This document shows positions 44,766-52,349 of a stretch of 64,000 nt of DNA, one piece after another. The stretch comes from Quadrisphaera granulorum. GTDB taxonomy: Bacteria > Actinomycetota > Actinomycetes > Actinomycetales > Quadrisphaeraceae. The stretch spans positions 23,282 to 87,281 of the forward strand of contig NZ_QGDQ01000023.1 in NCBI RefSeq assembly GCF_003149145.1, read 5' to 3'. Below the pieces are notes generated by a model, which was not told the DNA's origin, made no database searches, and was given only the letters and a program-made list of their open reading frames with translations. How positions within the stretch are numbered: the stretch's first letter is position 1; every line of letters begins with the position of its first letter. A program made the translations under genes and the position numbers.

Positions 44766-44999
44766 CCGTGATCATGGACGCCCGAAGCACCTTCCGACCG
44801 TGATCATGGGCCTCGGCCACCCTCCCGGTGACGACCGACGTGCAGAAGTGCTCCGGGAAGCCCCGGGAGACGCTCCGAGCGGACTTCTGCACGTCCGGCG
44901 TCACACCACCCAGGGCGATCACACCGCGACACTGTCCCGCCAGGCATGCAGAACCTTCCCGAACCGTCCCGCATCGACCTCGGACACGACTTCTGCATG
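44766..44999. repeat. Intergenic repeat cluster (TGATCATG and TGCAGAAG families)
   Basis: The 326-base gap 44710-45035 has no convincing gene. It holds CCGTGATCATGG twice in direct orientation (44766-44777, 44798-44809). GACGTGCAGAAG is paired with its complement (44837-44848 with 44884-44895), and CATGCAGAA with its complement (44945-44953 with 44991-44999). Short reading frames here are repeat translations. Confidence 0.8.
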
Positions 45000-45035
45000 T
45001 TCGGCGGGACGTAGCGGACCGCCAGGGTCAGTCAG

Positions 45036-45674
45036 TCAGTCGCGGCGGGTGCGGGCCTTCACGTGCATCCGCTCCCCCTGCGGGCCGAACAGGCTCAGGA
45101 CCTCCGCGGGCCCCGGTCCGGGGTTGGAGAACCAGTGCGGCGTGCGGGTGTCGAACTCGGCGACCTCGCCCTCGCGGAGCACGATGTCGTGCTCGCCGAG
45201 CACCAGCCGGATCCTCCCGGCCAGCACGTAGAACCACTCCCAGCCCTCGTGCACCTTGAGCCCGTCACCCGTCGGCCCGTCGGGGGTCCGGTCGGGCTCC
45301 GGGGGCAGCACGATCTTCCACGCCTGCAGCCCGCCCGGCTGGCGCGTCAGCGGCACCACCGTGCGGCCGTGGTGGCGCTGAGGCCGCAGGTGCACACGGG
45401 GGTCTCCGGTGGCGGGCGCACCGACCAGCTCGTCGAGGGCCACCGCGTGCGCCTTCGCCAGCGGCAGCAGCAGCTCCAGCGTCGGCCGGCGCTGCCCGGA
45501 CTCGAGCCGGCTCAGCGTGCTCACGGAGATGCCGGTGGCTTCGCTCAGCTGCGCGAGTGTGGCGCCACGCTGCTGGCGCAGCGCTCGCAGGCGCGGGCCG
45601 ACGGCGTCCAGCACACCGTCCAGATCAGCACCCTGAACACCGTCCGCACGATCCGCTGCAGCCCTGTCAGCCAC
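45036..45674 (-). CDS. XRE-family regulator with cupin domain
   Basis: A 212-residue regulator. The XRE helix-turn-helix is LAQLSEATGISVSTLSRLES near residues 40-60, and a C-terminal cupin_2 barrel contains HEGWEWFYVLAGRIRLVLG and REGEVAEFDTRTPHW, where the histidines and glutamate could bind a metal or ligand. The GTG start at 45674 overlaps the end of the nitrilase gene by eight bases, so it is co-translated with that enzyme. It may regulate the pair or the divergent oxidoreductase operon. A long N-terminal extension to 45767 would read inside the nitrilase gene and is rejected. Confidence 0.9.
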   Translation of the reverse strand: MADRAAADRADGVQGADLDGVLDAVGPRLRALRQQRGATLAQLSEATGISVSTLSRLESGQRRPTLELLLPLAKAHAVALDELVGAPATGDPRVHLRPQRHHGRTVVPLTRQPGGLQAWKIVLPPEPDRTPDGPTGDGLKVHEGWEWFYVLAGRIRLVLGEHDIVLREGEVAEFDTRTPHWFSNPGPGPAEVLSLFGPQGERMHVKARTRRD

Positions 45675-46392
45675 GCGGTGGCTCCAGGTCCACCACGACC
45701 AGCTCCCCGGGCTCCGCGCCCGCCGCCGCCAGCAGCGCGCCGTCGGCGTCGTGCACCGCGGAGCCACCCGCCGTCTGCGGGAACCCGAACCGCTCCCCCA
45801 CCGGGCCCGCCGCGCTCGCCACGGCCACCGGGGCCCCGCACGCGCGGGCGTTGGTCACCGCCCGCGAACGGATCACGGTCAGCGCCTCCGGCAGGTCGAC
45901 CACGCCCGCCGCGTACAGGTCCACGCCCAGCGCCGCCGTGGCAGCGGTGTGCTCGGCGATGCCGGTGTCGCGGCAGACGGCCAGGCCGACGCGCCACCCG
46001 CCGACCTCCACCACGGTCGCCCCCGGACCAGCGGTGAAGGCGTCGAGCTCTTCGCCGTACAGGTGCGCCTTCCGGTAGATCACCCGCACGCCGCTCCCGT
46101 CGACGGCGACCACCCCGATCGCCCGCCCTTCCCCGTCGTCGCCAGCGACAGGCGCGCCCACGAGCGCCGTCGTGCCGTGCTCGGCGCACGCCGCGACCAG
46201 CTCGTCCCACGCCGGGTCGTCGAGGGCGACGGTCGGCGCGTCGAGCACGTACCCCGTGAGCGACAGCTCGGGGAAGACCACCAGCCGGGCGGCCGCCTGG
46301 CGGACCGCGTCGGCGTGCGCCGCCGCGGTGGCGAGGAGGTCTCCGTGGATGACGGCGGGCTGGGCGACGGCGACGCGCAGGGGCTCGAGCAC
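45667..46392 (-). CDS. Carbon-nitrogen hydrolase (nitrilase superfamily)
   Basis: A 241-residue nitrilase-superfamily amidase with the catalytic triad visible: Glu42 in VVFPELSLTGY, Lys108 in IYRKAHLYGEE and Cys140 in GLAVCRDTGIAEH. GTG 46392 is chosen because AGGA precedes it and LRVAVAQPAVIHG follows; the longer frame to 46452 crosses the divergent promoter region. It forms an operon with the XRE-cupin regulator and is divergent from the thioredoxin-reductase-like gene. The substrate is an amide of unknown nature. Confidence 0.92.
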   Translation of the reverse strand: MLEPLRVAVAQPAVIHGDLLATAAAHADAVRQAAARLVVFPELSLTGYVLDAPTVALDDPAWDELVAACAEHGTTALVGAPVAGDDGEGRAIGVVAVDGSGVRVIYRKAHLYGEELDAFTAGPGATVVEVGGWRVGLAVCRDTGIAEHTAATAALGVDLYAAGVVDLPEALTVIRSRAVTNARACGAPVAVASAAGPVGERFGFPQTAGGSAVHDADGALLAAAGAEPGELVVVDLEPPRG

Positions 46393-46469
46393 ACCCCATC
46401 CTGCGCCGCCGCTTGCTGTTCCGGCAAGAATGCTTGCCACATCGGCCAGCATCTCCGCACTCTCCCCGC

Positions 46470-47492
46470 ATGGACTCCGAGCAGCTCGACGAGCAGTACG
46501 ACGCGGTCGTGGTCGGCGGCGGCGCCGCCGGCCTGGCGGGCGCGATCGCCCTCGCCCGGATGCGGCGCAGCGTGCTCGTCGTCGACTCCGGCCAGCCGCG
46601 CAACGCCCCGGCCGACGGCATCCACAACCTCCTCGGCCGCGAGGGGGTGCCGCCGCGCGAGCTCGTGGCCGCGGGCCGGGCGGAGCTGGCCGGCTACGGC
46701 GGCAGCGTCGTCGAGGGTCGGGTCACCTCCCTGCGGCGCAGCAGCGGCGACGGTGAGCCGCTGCGCTTCGTCGTCGTCCTCGACGACGGCAGGACGACGA
46801 CGGCGCGCCGCCTGCTCCTCGCGCACAGCGGCACCGACGTGCTGCCGCCCGTGCCGGGACTGCGCGAGCTGTGGGGCAGCCGCGTGCTGCACTGCCCGTT
46901 CTGCCACGGGTGGGAGGTGCGCGGGCGCTCCGTCGCGGTGCTGTCGACGGGTCCGGTGACCGCTCACGCCGCGACGCTGTGGCGCAGTGTCGCGAGCCGC
47001 GTGGTGGTGCTGTCGCACACCGGACCGGAGGTCGAGGCGTCGCAGCGGCAGGAGCTGGAGGCGGCCGGGGTGGAGTTCGTGACCGGTGAGGTGGCCTCCC
47101 TGGAGCCGGTCGGGGACGACGACGGCGGCGTGCGCGTGCGGCTGGCCTCCGGCCGGACGCTGGAGGTGGGAGCCGTGGTGGCGGCGTCGCAGGTGCGCGT
47201 CGACACGTCGCTGACGGCCGCGCTGGGCGTGGATGTGACCGACGTCGAGGTCATGGGAGTCGTTGCCGCGACGGGTGTCGTGGTGGCCGACCCAACAGGA
47301 GCGACGAGCATCCCCGGTGTGTGGGCCGCGGGGAACGCGGCCGCCCCGATGGCCGTGGTCCCGGCGGTGACGGCGGCTGGCATGCAGGCCGGGGCGGCGA
47401 TGACGATGGACCTGGCGCGCGAGGACCTGGCAGCCGCGGCGGCTGCCAGGACCGAGCTGCACGACGACGAGATGGCGGGAGCAGCACGGTGA
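46470..47492 (+). CDS. Thioredoxin reductase-like FAD/NAD(P)-dependent oxidoreductase
   Basis: A 340-residue flavoprotein. The N-terminal FAD site is YDAVVVGGGAAGLAGAIALA, and the redox pair Cys142-Pro-Phe-Cys145 lies in LHCPFCHGWEVRG. The C-terminal FAD motif reads SIPGVWAAGNAAAPMAVVPA. It resembles the CPYCHG-type thioredoxin-reductase paralogues rather than classical TrxB (CATC). The NADPH Rossmann loop is weak (SVAVLSTGPVTAHAATLW lacks GGGDSA), so the electron donor is uncertain. ATG 46470 follows DNA with little Shine-Dalgarno. Its stop overlaps the methyltransferase start (GTGA). Confidence 0.9.
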   Translation: MDSEQLDEQYDAVVVGGGAAGLAGAIALARMRRSVLVVDSGQPRNAPADGIHNLLGREGVPPRELVAAGRAELAGYGGSVVEGRVTSLRRSSGDGEPLRFVVVLDDGRTTTARRLLLAHSGTDVLPPVPGLRELWGSRVLHCPFCHGWEVRGRSVAVLSTGPVTAHAATLWRSVASRVVVLSHTGPEVEASQRQELEAAGVEFVTGEVASLEPVGDDDGGVRVRLASGRTLEVGAVVAASQVRVDTSLTAALGVDVTDVEVMGVVAATGVVVADPTGATSIPGVWAAGNAAAPMAVVPAVTAAGMQAGAAMTMDLAREDLAAAAAARTELHDDEMAGAAR

Positions 47493-48223
47493 GCGAGCAC
47501 ACGCACGGGCAGCACGAGCACGGACACCAGCACACGCACGACCACGGCGGTCCGCGCCGCGAGATGCCGCCTCTACCCGATTCCGCCGACGGCCTGCCGG
47601 ACTGGTGGGAGCAGCTCTACAGCGGCGACGGCACCCGGTGGAGCGGCAACGCGAACGCCCGGCTCGTCGAGGCGGTGGCTGCGCTGGAAGCCGGCGGGGT
47701 GGCGCCCGGGCGTGCGCTCGACCTGGGCTGCGGGGAGGGCGGCGACGTCGTCTGGCTCGCCGAGCGCGGGTGGTCGGTGACTGGCGTCGACGTCGCGCAC
47801 GCGGCGGTCGCGAAGGCGCGCAGCGCGGCGGCGGCGCGGGGCGTCGACGTCGTCCTCGAGCGGCACGACCTCACCCAGACGTTCCCCGAAGGTGAGTTCG
47901 ACCTGGTCAACGCCCAGTTCCTCCAGGCACCGGTGGGTTGGCCGCGGGCGGAGGTGCTGCGTCGGGCAGCGGCTGCGGTGGCCCATGGCGGGCACCTGCT
48001 CGTGGTGGACCACGCCGAGCCGCCGCCGTGGGCCGACCTCGACGCGCGGGCACGGATCGGCTTCCCCACGCCGCAGCAGGTGCTGGCCGACCTGGCACTG
48101 GGCGAGGAGTGGCAGGTGCTGCGGGCGGAGGTCGCCGGGCGCACCGCTGCGGCACCGGCGGGGTCGGACCAGCAGCACGGGCACCTCAACGACAGCGTCG
48201 TCCTCGTCCGCCGCCTCCCCTGA
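47489..48223 (+). CDS. SAM-dependent methyltransferase with His-rich N-terminus
   Basis: A 244-residue class I methyltransferase. The SAM-binding glycine loop is ALDLGCGEGGDVVWLA near residue 75, followed by VTGVDVAHAAVAKARS and LVNAQFLQAP. It starts MSEHTHGQHEHGHQHTHDHG, with nine histidines in the first 19 residues, a likely metal-binding tail. GTG 47489 overlaps the oxidoreductase stop by four bases. It resembles TehB/thiopurine-type small-molecule methyltransferases. Together with the redox flavoprotein it may form a metal- or metalloid-responsive detoxification pair; this is inference. Confidence 0.88.
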   Translation: MSEHTHGQHEHGHQHTHDHGGPRREMPPLPDSADGLPDWWEQLYSGDGTRWSGNANARLVEAVAALEAGGVAPGRALDLGCGEGGDVVWLAERGWSVTGVDVAHAAVAKARSAAAARGVDVVLERHDLTQTFPEGEFDLVNAQFLQAPVGWPRAEVLRRAAAAVAHGGHLLVVDHAEPPPWADLDARARIGFPTPQQVLADLALGEEWQVLRAEVAGRTAAAPAGSDQQHGHLNDSVVLVRRLP

Positions 48224-48257
48224 GGGGCCTGGGGAGGGCGTGGGCGAGACTGCACGC

Positions 48258-48545
48258 ATGGCCGTCTACGTGGTGACGTACTCCTACACGCCCGACACCG
48301 AGCGCCGGAGCGCCGTGCGCCCGGCGCACCGGGAGTGGCTCGGCACGCTGCCGAACCTCCTCGTCTCGGGCCCGACCGATGCCGACGGCGCGGTGCTCGT
48401 GCTGGAGGCAGCCTCGGCGGCCGAGGCCGACGCGACCTTCGATCAGGACCCGTTCGTCACCGACGGCGGCATCGTCGCGGAGCGCCGCACGGTCGGCTGG
48501 ACCGTGGTGGGCGGCAGCCTCAAGGACGCCTTCCCCGCTTCCTGA
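48258..48545 (+). CDS. YciI-like protein
   Basis: A 95-residue ferredoxin-fold protein of the YCII-related family. VYVVTYSYTPDTERRSAVRP and HREWLGTLPNLLVSGPTDAD contain the conserved His-Asp/Arg pattern, and DQDPFVTDGGIVAERRTVGW is the second half. It starts at ATG 48258, 35 bases after the methyltransferase stop, likely the same transcript. The function of the family is poorly known; some members are small dehydrochlorinase-like enzymes. Confidence 0.88.
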   Translation: MAVYVVTYSYTPDTERRSAVRPAHREWLGTLPNLLVSGPTDADGAVLVLEAASAAEADATFDQDPFVTDGGIVAERRTVGWTVVGGSLKDAFPAS

Positions 48546-48558
48546 CCCCTCACCCCAT

Positions 48559-48615
48559 CGGTGATCATGGACGCTGGCCACCCCGCCCGAGGGTGGCCAG
48601 CGCCCATGATCACGG
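48559..48615. repeat. TGATCATG-type paired repeat with 25-bp stem
   Basis: The arm at 48559-48583 pairs with 48591-48615 with two mismatches and a seven-base loop. The outer part is GGTGATCATGG and the inner part GCTGGCCACC. It lies just after the YciI-like gene and before the end of the convergent DUF4037 gene, so it may terminate both. Confidence 0.85.
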
Positions 48616-48694
48616 TGGAAGGTGGGGGCCGTGCTCGTGGTGATCAGCGGACTGCCCGGTGTCGGCACGACGACGTCTGGGCCGGTCAGCCCCG

Positions 48695-49765
48695 TCACCG
48701 TCCTCGCCACCCATCCGTGACGGCGCGACGGCGGCGCGGGTCGACGAGGACGTCGACCGCGTCCACCCACTGCTCCACCGCGCCGACACCCGGAGGCAGC
48801 GCCCGCAGCAGCGGGTCGGTGATCGCCGCCCGCAGCGACTCCGCAGCATCCTCCGGCACACCGAGGTAGGGCCGGTCCCAGAACGGCTCGACGGCGTCGC
48901 GCGGCACCGGCAGACCGCGCTGGCGCTGCAGCTCGTGCAGCACGCGGAGGGCGTCGGCGAGCCCGGCCTCGCGCTCGCGCCAGCCGTCCGCGGCCAGCGA
49001 GCGACGCAGTCCGGACACCGCCGACCCGGCCCGCGGGAGCCGGGCGAACAGCACGCCCGCCCACTTCGGGTACGGGGCCCACTGCTGCTCGAGCACGTAC
49101 CCGAGGTGCACGATCACGCGCGCGAGCCGGGCGGCGATGATCCGCGACCCGTCGTCGTCGCCGGCGTCCGCGGTGCGCCCGACCAGCGGCAGCTCCTGGG
49201 ACAGGCGCCCCCAGGCGGCGGCGACCACGGCCAGCTCGACCTCCGGCGGGTAGTGGGCCAGTCGCCGCCGCACCTCGGCGAGGGAGCGCGTCGAGTCGGT
49301 GAACACAGGCCCCGCTACGACCTCCAGCACCGACTGGCCGGTCAGCGACAGCCAGTCGAGCGCGTCCCAGGGCGCCAGGGGGTCGAGGCCGAGGCGCGAG
49401 CGGGCGAACCCGCGCACGGAGGCCACCTCCACGCGGTGGTGCTCGCGCCGGTCCCACGTGACGGCGAACCTCACCGGCAGTCCGTTCCACCCCTGCGGGA
49501 GTGCGGCCTGCAGGTGTGCGTCGACCTCCGCGACGAGGCGCTCGCCGTCGTCGTCCCCGTCGCCGTCCGCGGCCGGGCCAAGCAGGAGGGTGAGCCGCAG
49601 GCCCCAGTCGTGGTCGCGGGAGGTGGCGTCGTCGAGCCCGAGGACGTCGGAGCCGCTGCCGAGACGCGCAGCCGCACAGCGGAGCCCCGGCCACCGCTGG
49701 GCGACGACCGGGGCGACCACGTGCCGCCAGTACGCGTGGGCGAGGTCGGCGCCGGTCAGGTGCAC
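48695..49765 (-). CDS. DUF4037 nucleotidyltransferase-like protein
   Basis: A 356-residue protein of the DUF4037 group. The N-terminal region contains RLGSGSDVLGLDD and SRDHDWGLRLTLLL, which look like the GS and D-x-D elements of a nucleotidyltransferase. The later helical part includes FWDRPYLGVPEDAAESLR and VEQWVDAVDVLVDP. I place the start at GTG 49765, where family sequence begins. An ATG at 49810 lies inside a TGATCATG repeat and adds 15 residues. The function is unknown; nucleotide transfer to a small molecule or RNA is possible. Confidence 0.82.
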   Translation of the reverse strand: MHLTGADLAHAYWRHVVAPVVAQRWPGLRCAAARLGSGSDVLGLDDATSRDHDWGLRLTLLLGPAADGDGDDDGERLVAEVDAHLQAALPQGWNGLPVRFAVTWDRREHHRVEVASVRGFARSRLGLDPLAPWDALDWLSLTGQSVLEVVAGPVFTDSTRSLAEVRRRLAHYPPEVELAVVAAAWGRLSQELPLVGRTADAGDDDGSRIIAARLARVIVHLGYVLEQQWAPYPKWAGVLFARLPRAGSAVSGLRRSLAADGWREREAGLADALRVLHELQRQRGLPVPRDAVEPFWDRPYLGVPEDAAESLRAAITDPLLRALPPGVGAVEQWVDAVDVLVDPRRRRAVTDGWRGR

Positions 49766-49806
49766 AGCGCCGACGCTAGCCAGACCCGCAACCGTGTTCC
49801 GGACTC

Positions 49807-49847
49807 CCATGATCAGGGCGGAAAGTGCTCGGGAAGTCCATGATCAC
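49807..49847. repeat. Two direct TGATCATG-family units
   Basis: CCATGATCA (49807-49815) and CGGGAAGTCCATGATCAC (49830-49847) are in direct orientation, the same arrangement as 29658-29699. They fill the gap between the DUF4037 start and the end of the membrane-protein gene. A C5-G8 homopolymer run follows directly. Confidence 0.8.
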
Positions 49848-49866
49848 CCCCGGGGGGGGGTGGGGG

Positions 49867-50376
49867 TCAGTCGTCCTCGGCGGGCAGGGTCCAGGCGAGG
49901 TGCCAGGTGGACAGCAGCCAGGTGGCGAACCAGAGCACGAAGCCGACCGAGTACGCCTGCGTCGGCACGGGGGCGTGCAGCGCGACGGCCACGGCCCCCA
50001 CCACCGCGACCAGCCCCAGCACCACCCGCACCGCGTGGACGGCGGCGGACGAGCGGTCGCGCATGGTGCGCTGCACCTCGTCGAGCGTGGACTCGCGGCG
50101 GTCGAAGACGCCGCGCACCCCGAGGTTCACCACCGCATGCAGCGGGATGAAGGCGAGGAATCCCGCCGTCCAGACGACGACCGACGTGACCAGCGGCAGG
50201 GCCCCGAAGGCCGCGAGCAGCGCCACAGCCGTCAGGGCGGTCAGCAGCAGGGCCTCGGCCACCACGCCCACGCGGCGGGTGGAGGTGCGACGGGTCCAGG
50301 CGTAGCGCTCGTCGTCGAAGGTCGCGTTCAGGCCGGCGGTGCGGGAGCTGGAGCGGGTGCGGGTCGCGGCGTTCAT
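49867..50376 (-). CDS. Four-helix membrane protein paired with HTH gene
   Basis: A 169-residue protein with four hydrophobic segments: EALLLTALTAVALLAAFGAL, VTSVVVWTAGFLAFIPLHAV, VRVVLGLVAVVGAVAVALHA and SVGFVLWFATWLLSTWHLAW. A polar Thr/Arg-rich N-terminus precedes them. I do not recognise a specific family. Small XRE-type regulators are often coupled to such membrane proteins. It starts at ATG 50376, overlapping the HTH gene stop (ATGA), with AAGGACAG upstream. Acidic residues end the protein (LPAEDD). Confidence 0.82.
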   Translation of the reverse strand: MNAATRTRSSSRTAGLNATFDDERYAWTRRTSTRRVGVVAEALLLTALTAVALLAAFGALPLVTSVVVWTAGFLAFIPLHAVVNLGVRGVFDRRESTLDEVQRTMRDRSSAAVHAVRVVLGLVAVVGAVAVALHAPVPTQAYSVGFVLWFATWLLSTWHLAWTLPAEDD

Positions 50377-50642
50377 CGGACTGTCCTTCCGTAGAGCTCG
50401 GCGCTGAGGGGCGGGAGGGGGTCGAGGCTGAACACGGCTTCGACCGGGAGGTCGAAGTACCGGGCGATGCGCAGGGCGAGGGCCAGCGACGGGCTGTACT
50501 CGCCGCGCTCGAGGTACCCGATGGTCTGCGGGTGCACGCCGACGGCCTCGGCGAGCTCCTTGCGGCTGGTGCGCCGCTCGGCCCGCAGCACGGCGATGCG
50601 GTCGTGCACAGCATCTTCACTGCTGCGCGGCGTCCTTCCCAT
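50373..50642 (-). CDS. XRE-family transcriptional regulator
   Basis: An 89-residue single-domain regulator. The helix-turn-helix SRKELAEAVGVHPQTIGYLE occupies residues about 26-45. The remainder (YSPSLALALRIARYFDLPVE, AVFSLDPLP) is typical of small YozG/YvaO-like members. It starts at ATG 50642 after AGAGGT. It is coupled to the downstream membrane-protein gene. An AT-rich symmetrical site lies at 50652-50669, so it may repress its own operon. Confidence 0.9.
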   Translation of the reverse strand: MGRTPRSSEDAVHDRIAVLRAERRTSRKELAEAVGVHPQTIGYLERGEYSPSLALALRIARYFDLPVEAVFSLDPLPPLSAELYGRTVR

Positions 50643-50651
50643 ACCTCTATT

Positions 50652-50669
50652 CGTAGCATTACTACTACG
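50652..50669. promoter_or_regulatory. Candidate autoregulatory operator/promoter
   Basis: CGTAG-N8-CTACG is an inverted repeat in the most AT-rich segment of this area, 10 bases before the XRE start. On the minus strand TTGAGC and TACGAA, 18 bases apart, could be -35 and -10 boxes overlapping the repeat. This fits repression of the XRE-membrane operon. Confidence 0.45.
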
Positions 50670-50795
50670 GTTTGCTCAAGAGATGCGGCCCTGCACCCAC
50701 AGGAGGAGGACGACTACGACGACCACAGCGCCGCCCGTCCACAGGGACGCGTGATGGCGCTGCGCCGGACGGGACCGTCGTGACAGGCTCGCCCC

Positions 50796-51710
50796 GTGTC
50801 CCGGACTTCCCCCCGGGGGGCATCCCGCCCTGTCCGGTCGCGCGTCGGCGTCGTCGTCGCGGCGGTCGTGCTCGTCGTGCTCCTCGTACTCATCGCCCGT
50901 TCCGCCGGCGGCCTCGGCAACCTGCTCGACGTCGCCCTCGGCCCCGAGCAGCGCAGCTCCGAGCAGGCCCCGGCAGGTTCCGCACGGGCCGCGCTGGACG
51001 GGCTCCCCATCAAGGGCAAGGCACCGAAGACCGGGTACTCGCGCGAGCAGTTCGGGCAGGCGTGGCAGGACGTCGATGCCAACGGCTGCGACACCCGTGA
51101 CGACGTGCTGGCCCGCGACATGACCGACGTCGTCTACAGCCGCACCGACCCGTGCCAGGTGTCGAGCGGCGTGCTGGTCGATCCGTACACACCGAAGGAG
51201 ATCCGCTTCCAGCGCGGACCTCGAAGCGCCGAGGTGCAGATCGACCACCTCGTAGCGCTGTCGGACGCATGGCAGACCGGCGCGCAGCAGTGGACCCCGG
51301 AGCAGCGTGAGCAGTTCGCCAACGACCCGCTGAACCTGCTCGCCGTCGACGGGCCCCTGAACTCAGCGAAGGGCGACGGCGACGCCGCCACCTGGCTGCC
51401 CCCGAACAAGGGGTTCCGCTGCCAGTACGTGGCGCGGCAGATCGCCGTGAAGGCGAAGTACGGCGCCTGGGTCACGCAGGCCGAGCGCGACGCCATGGCT
51501 GACGTCCTCGACACCTGCCCCGACCAGCCACTGCCTCGCGACGACGGCGGCGTCGGCCCGCAGCCGGGCGCCTCCGGCGTGCCGTCGGCGCGAGGGCCGT
51601 TCGAGAGCTGCGCGGACGCGAAGGCAGCCGGGGCTACACCCCTGCGCAGCGGCGACCCGGGCTGGAACCCGCGCCTGGACCGCGACGGCAACGGTGTCGC
51701 CTGCACCTGA
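50796..51710 (+). CDS. Membrane-anchored or secreted HNH nuclease with excalibur domain
   Basis: A 304-residue protein. A single N-terminal hydrophobic helix (residues 17-35) acts as signal or anchor. The extracellular part has a DUF1524/GmrSD-like HNH nuclease: QIDHLVALSDAWQTG with Asp150-His151, NDPLNLLAVDGPLNSAKGD with Asn180, and later WLPPNKGFRCQY. The C-terminal excalibur calcium-binding motif reads FESCADAKAAGATPL and DRDGNGVACT, with cysteines 272 and 303 likely disulfide-bonded. GTG 50796 is the likely start. It probably degrades external DNA for nutrient use or competition; targets are unknown. Confidence 0.88.
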   Translation: MSRTSPRGASRPVRSRVGVVVAAVVLVVLLVLIARSAGGLGNLLDVALGPEQRSSEQAPAGSARAALDGLPIKGKAPKTGYSREQFGQAWQDVDANGCDTRDDVLARDMTDVVYSRTDPCQVSSGVLVDPYTPKEIRFQRGPRSAEVQIDHLVALSDAWQTGAQQWTPEQREQFANDPLNLLAVDGPLNSAKGDGDAATWLPPNKGFRCQYVARQIAVKAKYGAWVTQAERDAMADVLDTCPDQPLPRDDGGVGPQPGASGVPSARGPFESCADAKAAGATPLRSGDPGWNPRLDRDGNGVACT

Positions 51711-51751
51711 CATGACGTGGCGTGACACGCAGCAGCGGCGAGGATAGGGCG

Positions 51752-52042
51752 GTGATCCGCAACGTGGTGGTCGGCAAGCTCCGTGACGGCGTGGCACTGG
51801 AGGACGTGCAGCCGGGCCTCGATGCCATTGCCGCGCTCGAATCCCCAGGGCGCCTGGCCTGCAGGGTCGGCACCGACCTGCGACTGCGAGAGCAACCGTG
51901 GGACTTCGCCATCACCAACGACTGGGCCGACGAGGTCAGCTATCGCGCGTACGACCTCGACGAGGAGTACAACCGCATCCGTCGCGAGATGTTCGCTCCG
52001 CTGTGCGAGCAGATCGTGCGGGTGCAGTTCGAGGTCCCCTGA
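51752..52042 (+). CDS. Dabb (stress-responsive A/B barrel) domain protein
   Basis: A 96-residue Dabb-family protein: VIRNVVVGKLRDG at the start, LACRVGTDLRLREQPWDFAI, and DEVSYRAYDLDEEYNRIRRE with the usual C-terminal VRVQFEV. GTG 51752 follows AGGATAGGG, and the frame from 51722 is rejected. These small dimeric barrels have diverse or unknown roles. It stands alone between the nuclease gene and a repeat element. Confidence 0.85.
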   Translation: MIRNVVVGKLRDGVALEDVQPGLDAIAALESPGRLACRVGTDLRLREQPWDFAITNDWADEVSYRAYDLDEEYNRIRREMFAPLCEQIVRVQFEVP

Positions 52043-52054
52043 CCCAGCCCCGGT

Positions 52055-52082
52055 GTGGCGCGGACGCGCATGATCGTGGCGG
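52055..52082. repeat. Single arm of the CGCATGATCGTGGCGG repeat family
   Basis: This 28-base unit matches 32125-32152 at 27 positions. Here only one arm is present, in the gap between the Dabb gene and the convergent small gene. It shows that the element exists as a solo unit as well as an inverted pair. Confidence 0.8.
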
Positions 52083-52090
52083 AGGGGGGC

Positions 52091-52324
52091 TCAGTCGAGG
52101 GCCTTGCCCGCCGGGGGCTTGGTGACGAGGTAGGTGCGACCGGTGGCATCGCGGTGCATCTCGAACTCGCCCCGCACACCGGACAGGCGATGCTCGGCGC
52201 GGGCAGCCTGGGTGCCTGCCTGCTGCTTGTCGACCTGGGCGCCGCCGTACACGGCCTTGAGGTTCTGCTCCACCGATCCCAGCGCGCGATCGAGGCGACC
52301 GGCCAGCCTTCGCAGCAACGACAC
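52091..52324 (-). CDS. Small unknown protein divergent from ohrR-like gene
   Basis: A 77-residue protein beginning SLLRRLAGRLDRALGSVEQN, a basic amphipathic helix, followed by Gln/Ala-rich sequence and ending VTKPPAGKALD. I do not recognise the family. GTG 52324 is chosen because GAGAGGGA precedes it; a TTG at 52360 would place the start within the likely operator. It shares the divergent control region with the MarR/OhrR-like gene. Confidence 0.6.
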   Translation of the reverse strand: MSLLRRLAGRLDRALGSVEQNLKAVYGGAQVDKQQAGTQAARAEHRLSGVRGEFEMHRDATGRTYLVTKPPAGKALD

Positions 52325-52349
52325 GACGCCATCCCTCTCATGCAGATCA

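Noticed and set aside
44725..44998. Short frames of 64-143 codons in the gap before the cupin gene
   Set aside because: They translate the inverted repeats of that gap, lack ribosome-binding sites and resemble no protein.
41435..45676. An 18-base match (CAGCCCTGTCAGCCACGC) at the start of the channel gene and of the XRE-cupin gene
   Set aside because: A single short match in GC-rich DNA within two coding starts is within chance, and no extension or third copy was seen.
50676..50765. A possible 29-residue minus-strand membrane peptide (WTGGAVVVVVVLLLWVQG) before the XRE gene
   Set aside because: It has no credible start codon, and GTC-rich DNA gives valine runs by chance. I could not support it as a gene.
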